Source: Pomphorhynchus laevis
Taxonomy: Eukaryota > Acanthocephala > Palaeacanthocephala > Echinorhynchida > Pomphorhynchidae
Direction of reading: 5' to 3'
Assembly (NCBI GenBank): GCA_012934845.2
Contig: WNNJ02000348.1
Span: 87,053 to 151,052, forward strand
Length of the DNA: 64,000 nucleotides
Both the position numbers and the translations under genes were made by a program. How positions within the stretch are numbered: position 1 is the first letter of the stretch; the number at the start of each line of letters is the position of its first letter. Of this stretch, positions 58,985 through 64,000 are shown piece by piece. Under the pieces are notes generated by a model. The model saw nothing but the letters and a program-made list of their open reading frames with translations, was not told the origin of the DNA and searched no databases.

Positions 58985-59330
58985 ACTAGAATTTTAGGAA
59001 ATACTTCATTAGCGCGTACGTGGCCCCTCCTCTATGTTTGGTCGAGGAATATGTTACGAAACCTTATTACATAGTAGTTACTCCTGATGACCTCTAACCC
59101 TTATTCTGATACAACGCCTATTATTTTTAGTCAATTCATAACAATTAACTTTAATTTTAAATTTTAATTTTTATATATCTTGATACAAGTTATTTGAAAT
59201 GTTATATAAAATTATTTAATTATTTATAATTTTTTATAATCTTTATTTTTTAATTATTTATTATTTTATTATTTTATTTTTATAAATAATTAAAAATGCG
59301 TAGACTCAGTTGCCTGATCTGGTAAATAAC
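58985..59330 (+). repeat. repeat A copy
   Basis: aggaaatacttcattagcgc, gtggcccctcctctatgttt, ggtcgaggaatatgttacga, cctgatgacctctaaccctt, then the AT-rich half and the right end gcgtagactcagttgcctga. A further right-end part lies at 59560-59680. Confidence 0.6.
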
Positions 59331-60066
59331 AATTTAGAAAAGTTTAATTTCTAGATTTATAATAATAAAGAGTAAAATATTAAAGACTGAAGTTGTCTAG
59401 TTTCTTTTATAAAGTAATTGGAAAACTTTTCTTAATGATCTTTATTTATCCATTGCTCAATGCACAAATTGTCGGGGCCTGTAGCTTTATTGAACGCTAA
59501 ACGATTAAAACAGTTTATTTGAAATGTTATATAAAATTATTTAATTATTCATAATTTTTTATAATATTTATTTGTTAATTATTTATTATTTGATTATTTT
59601 ATTTTTATTTAGCATTATGTTTGATTTATAAATAATTAATTATATGTTGACTCAGTTACCTGATCTGAGTTATTTATTCACTCGAGAAATTTTTAGAGGT
59701 AACATTTTTGTTACGTTTCCTTCTAATACCATAGTGTTTCGTTAGGGCACTATCATACTAATTTCGTGTTTATTAATATGCACCAATTATCTAATTTTAG
59801 AATTTTTAGGATATAAATCTTAATCATTCGTCAAATTTTGAGTTAATTTTTATTATTAAAGCAGGTAGAACTGTAGCAACAAAAGGATCAACAAGGTAAA
59901 ACTTGTAAAACCTGACGATATTGGCAGTAGCCATCAGAATATGGTATTTCTGGAAAATAAATGTTTCTCTTGGTTCCTTTAAAATTATTAACAATAAAAG
60001 CATTTAAGTTGTTTGAAAGAACCATTGAAGAAGCTTGACAGCATTTATTGAATTTTCGAGAACGTT

Positions 60067-60174
60067 CTAGCGTCTATTAAATGACAAAAAGCATTTCAAA
60101 ACGTGTTGCCCTTGTTCTTCTTTCAAATCCTTTCTATATTTGGCTATAGTGTTTTCGATCGGTCTTTGATAAAA
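60067..60174 (-). CDS. putative terminal exon of an unrecognised minus-strand gene
   Basis: Acceptor TATCTTTTAG then 35 codons FYQRPIENTIAKYRKDLKEE, QGQHVLKCFLSFNRR and TAG at 60067-60069. It has helical, charged composition unlike the mobile elements. Phase 0, compatible with the phase-0 donors of the exons at 61849, 62415 and 63119. The family is not recognised. Confidence 0.4.
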   Translation of the reverse strand, partial: FYQRPIENTIAKYRKDLKEEQGQHVLKCFLSFNRR

Positions 60175-61530
60175 CTAAAAGATAAGGAAATATAAAGACT
60201 GAAAATAAATCATTAAAATACCGTATTATTATCATATTATTATGTAAAAATAACATTCAAAAATGTATTCCTTATTAATAAGAATAGACATTATCGATTA
60301 GTCTATTTTTCAAGATTTCGTAGTCCTCGATTTTTGAATAAATATTAAAATATTCCTTATTTGTATGTTTAATTTCGGCTATATAACATCTAAAATTGTT
60401 GAAACTAGCTATATTTTTAAAATATGATTAAATATAATCATAAAAATTTATGTCGTTTTCAGTGATTTTGACTGGAAATATTTAATCGAAAATGGAAATT
60501 AAATTTTCATTTATGGAAATTAGATAGGCATATTAATTCAATATCTAATCAAATTATTGACTCTGATTGAAAAGTTACAAAACATGTTTTTACTATTTTA
60601 ATCTGATCCCACCAGAGTGTAAAACACAAGTACCTTCTTGTTTCTTGTTATAATTAAACGTCCTACACAAAAATTCAAATTTCATATTATATAATTGCCA
60701 CAGAGTATCATACATGTATGCTCAAAAATTGTGGGTACGATAACCAGAGATATATACCTGTTAACGTATCGATTTTAAACGAATTACAATCATTTTATTA
60801 CAAGACATTTTTTCATAAAACTCTGAATAATTAAAAATTACTTCCTTTATGTGAAAGTTTCTATAATTTTTATTAAAAGCATTTGAGTGTAAAATAAAAT
60901 TCTTTATCTTTTAATAGTTCAACTTTTAAAACACTGATTTTGATCTATATATTAAATTTGGAATTTTGGATGAGGTTTAATAGAACACAAATCTATTTTT
61001 ATATTTCGCTAGTTGAATAAATCTTTTTCTGATGAAAATTTCGAAAACAAATTTGATACTAAAAAATATATTACAAATTTAATAACTTACAAATTAATAT
61101 TCAAATTTAATATTCAAATTCAAATTACTAAATATCAAAATTATTAAATATTATAATATGTTGAAGCAGGATCAATATAACGCTAATTTATTTTTATATT
61201 TCGCTAGCCGATGCTAGTAACATCATCAGTCATCATCATTCCATATAAGTTAGTTTTGTTTCTGATAATGTAGCAACAACTATCGAAATATATAATAAAT
61301 TTGTGTTTTATTGATCGAAAATTCAAATTTAAAATATATAGATCAAAACAATTATTTTTAAAATTAGCATAACTGTTGATGAAACTGAGAATATAATTGT
61401 TGATAATCTCAATATGTAATAACTGCTATTACATGATAACATACAATTATATGTTATATGATTATACCCAACTGGCACTGTAGCAACAATTTAAATATAT
61501 TTAAATATACAGCTTATCTACAATACAGTT

Positions 61531-61735
61531 AATTTGAACATTTTATAGTTAAATATGTTACTAAAAATAAAATTATTTAATCAAAAACATTTTAAAAAAT
61601 ATCACATTTAATTTGAACATTTTATAGTTAAATACGTTAGTATAAAATATAATTATTTAATCAATAAACTTTTGAAACATATCACACATTTAATTTTAAC
61701 ATTTTACAGCTAAATATGTCACTGTATATATTTTT
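61531..61735. repeat. tandem ~80-bp repeat
   Basis: Three units starting near 61531, 61610 and 61692 with ttgaacattttatagttaaa as the shared motif; a lone unit recurs near 62262. Confidence 0.65.
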
Positions 61736-61848
61736 GCTAATTTAATTTATTCGTATTAAATCATTTGCTTACAATTTATGAACTATAGAATTACGTCACT
61801 GTAAGCCATTGCCACTACCAAACGATGTACATTGAGTGCATCTCTTAC

Positions 61849-61961
61849 CTGCACTAACTGTCTGAAACTTAGCTCAGCAACTGATATATTACTCTCGCAT
61901 AATGGGAAGCGATTCTGTTGATTTAAGATGAAATGTACAATTATTTTTAAATTTATTAATC
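61849..61961 (-). CDS. candidate exon, tandem copy 1
   Basis: Acceptor TTTGAAGCAG, donor GTAAGAGATG, 113 bp. Open frame LINLKIIVHFILNQQNRFPL, then CESNISVAELSFRQLVQ, ending phase 0. Copy 3 is also open with a similar protein, which argues for selection on coding. No family recognised. A shorter version starting at an internal CAG (NRFPLCESN...) is also possible. Confidence 0.45.
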
Positions 61962-62414
61962 CTGCTTCAAAATCCCGAATTAAATTAAGTAAAATACAGA
62001 ATGTTTATGATATTAGATATGTAGCTTCAATAAATTGCTTTATAAAAAACTTTTCTATTTAAATCATTCTTATTTTTACTAAATTATATATGTTAATCCA
62101 TTACAAACTTATTTCTGAACAAAACCTATTTTATTTGGATAACGCAGCATAAAATCATTTGCTTACAATTTATAGACTAAGTTACGTTACTGTTAAACCT
62201 GTAATTTGAAGGCTATATATTTATACCATCTTGGGAATTATTGAAAACGTCTTTTAAAAACTGAACATTTTATAGTTAAATATGCTACTATTTATATCTT
62301 TGCAAATTTAATTTATTCGTATTAAATCATTTGCTTACAATTTATGGACTACAAAGTTACGTCACTGTAAACCATCGCTAATGCCAAACGATGCACATTG
62401 AGTGCATCTCTTAC

Positions 62415-62528
62415 TTCCACTCGCTGTCAGAAACCCAGCTCACCAACTGATATATTAATGTCGCATAATGTGGAAACGATGCTGTCGATTTAAGATTGAA
62501 TTTATAATTATTTATTAATTTATTGATC
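62415..62528 (-). pseudogene. candidate exon, tandem copy 2 (broken)
   Basis: Same splice signals, but one base longer than copies 1 and 3 (114 bp) and with an early TAA, so the frame is lost. The splice donor GTAAGAG is kept. Confidence 0.45.
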
Positions 62529-63118
62529 CTGCTTCAAAATCCCGAATTCAATTAGTTAAGTAAAAAAAACAAAATGTTTTTTAAAAAACAAATGCAGCTT
62601 CAGTAAATTGCTTTATAAACAACTTTTCTATTTAAATCAATGCTATTTATATTAAATTATATATGTTAATCAATTACAAACTATTTCTGAGCAAGAACTC
62701 ATTTCATTTGGATAACGCAGTTCAACAACGGCTTAACAGTAAAACTGGTTTTTATCGAAGCAATGATTTTTTGTACAAGGGCATTGTTATGTATATGCTT
62801 GCTACTCGTAGCTACTGAAAGTAATGGTGAAAGACAAAATTCAATTTGCATTTATTTTAAATTATTGAAAACGTCTTTTAAAAACTGTTGTAATTTCATT
62901 AATCTCTTAATATAATAAAAGCTTATTATTGCTGTTTACTAATACTAGAATTATGTAGTTTTTGTTTTAATAGTGAGATCAAGTAAATGTGTATTGTCAT
63001 TTAAAATATCTCTGTTATAAGAATGTACCACTTAACATTGCATGATCGATCAGATGCATTCAAAATTTTGGATATATATCGCCACTGCCAAACGGTGCAC
63101 ACTGAGTGCATCTCTTAC

Positions 63119-63231
63119 CTGCACTAACGGTCGGAAATCCAGCTCAGTAACTAACATATTACTCTCGCATGATGTGAAACGATGCTGTTGATTAAAGATG
63201 AAATGTACATTTATTTTTGAATTTGTTGATC
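63119..63231 (-). CDS. candidate exon, tandem copy 3
   Basis: Acceptor TTTTGATGCAG, donor GTAAGAGATG, 113 bp, open: STNSKINVHFIFNQQHRFTS, then CESNMLVTELDFRPLVQ. Differs from copy 1 at several residues while keeping length, splice sites and the core (QQ-RF--CESN---EL-F--LVQ). Confidence 0.45.
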
Positions 63232-63545
63232 CTGCATCAAAATCCCAAATTAAATTATGTAAAATACAGAATGTTTTATGATATTAGATATGTAACTTCA
63301 ATAAATTGCTTTGTAAAAACTTTTCTATTTAAATAAATGTTATTTTTACTAAATTATATATGTTAATCAATTACAAACTTATTTCCGAACAAAATCTATT
63401 TTATTTAGATAACGCAGTTCAATAACGGTTTAACAGTAAAACTGGTTTTTATCGAAGCAATGATTTTTTATACGATGGCATTGTTATGGATGCACTAGCT
63501 ACTTGTAGCTACCGAAAGTAATGATGTAAGACAAAATAACCTTAA

Positions 63546-64000
63546 TTTGTATTCGAATATGTGATTAGCGTTTCATTTATATTGACATTTAACTTTTGAT
63601 TATCTAATAGTTTACAATTTTTAAATTAAAATTCTTTGATTGTTTACAGTTTTGCTAAAATTTCTCGCTCTCATTATTTGCAGGTATTTTAGAAGAAATG
63701 TCCAAGAATGAAATGACATTTCATGGAATTTAATAAGAATTTTTTAAACCTTCATTGAAAACAAGTTACACAATAATAGCAAACCATTGCTGAATTGCTG
63801 CATCTATTTTGCACTGTCTTATAATCAACGTGTTAACACTAGAAGGTATGATAATATAAATTGTGTATACATTATCAATTCTCACTTTAAACTTTGAACT
63901 TGTTAATGTTTATGTTAAATTTAGTGGTTATTAATTTTTATTTTTATTAATAAAAATAAATTAAAATAATTAATTTTTAATTAATTATTAATAATTAATT
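63546..64000. other. AT-rich, no clear gene
   Basis: A plus-strand acceptor-like CATTATTTGCAG at about 63672-63683 is followed by a short open frame ILEEMSKNEMTFHGI and TAA; too short to call. Confidence 0.3.

Larger units (their letters stand above)
61766..63545. repeat. three tandem copies of a ~500-bp unit carrying a candidate exon
   Basis: Copies at about 61766-62150, 62326-62830 and 63060-63545 share gccactaccaaacgatgtac-type and gtgcatctcttacctgcact-type tracts through to taaaactggtttttatcgaa. Spacing between equivalent points is 566 and 704 bases. Confidence 0.75.

Noticed and set aside
62700-62830. Second candidate exon (ATSSKHIHNNALVQKIIASI...) in tandem copy 2
   Set aside because: Its acceptor and frame are lost in copy 3, and no convincing donor follows.
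1-64000. CRISPR array, bacterial operons, rRNA
   Set aside because: The sequence is eukaryotic; no spacer-repeat periodicity and no rRNA-like stretch were seen.

Overview
The window is AT-rich, intron-containing metazoan DNA packed with retroelement debris. Long introns, canonical GT-AG splice sites, AATAAA signals and the mixture of non-LTR and Penelope-like elements point to an invertebrate. The ORF1/ORF2 style of the CR1/L2-like elements resembles flatworm elements, so a platyhelminth is a guess, not a conclusion. Host genes are few and fast-evolving.

Host genes. (1) A terminal exon on the minus strand at 150-461. (2) An intronless 407-residue gene at 4992-6215 (+) whose C-terminal half matches the layout of TFIID subunit TAF4: histone fold, 'AIG' block, terminal helix. 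(3) An orphan single-pass membrane protein at 27044-27697 (+). (4) The main find: an 11-exon gene on the minus strand from 51048 down to 34609. When spliced it gives a 375-residue DOT1-family histone H3K79 methyltransferase. No single exon is long enough to stand out, and the introns are full of mobile elements. (5) The 3' end of another minus-strand gene at 60067-63231, with one 113-base exon present three times in tandem, the middle copy broken.

Mobile elements, left to right: a high-copy ~390-bp AT-rich repeat (called repeat A here) with a GC-richer, foldable core, often next to Penelope-like (PLE) coding scraps; a foldback element (1937-2180); an RTE-clade LINE (7830-9590, -); a non-LTR element with a C-terminal restriction-like endonuclease signature (9662-12590, -); a Ty3/Gypsy pol fossil (13440-14200, -); a CR1-like LINE (15400-19340, +); a second restriction-like-endonuclease non-LTR element (19680-26850, +) split by a nearly full-length CR1/L2-like LINE (20040-24230, -); a PLE (29134-33895, +) split by a nearly intact RTE LINE with perfect 15-bp target duplications (30078-33258, +). 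Inside the DOT1 introns lie a 245-bp RTE-tailed insertion with a perfect 20-bp target duplication, a scrambled L2 fragment, several repeat A copies, and two PLE copies arranged head-to-head as a 1.8-kb inverted repeat. Downstream of the DOT1 start is another long L2-like copy (52371-55735, -).

The rest is AT-rich sequence in which I see no gene.
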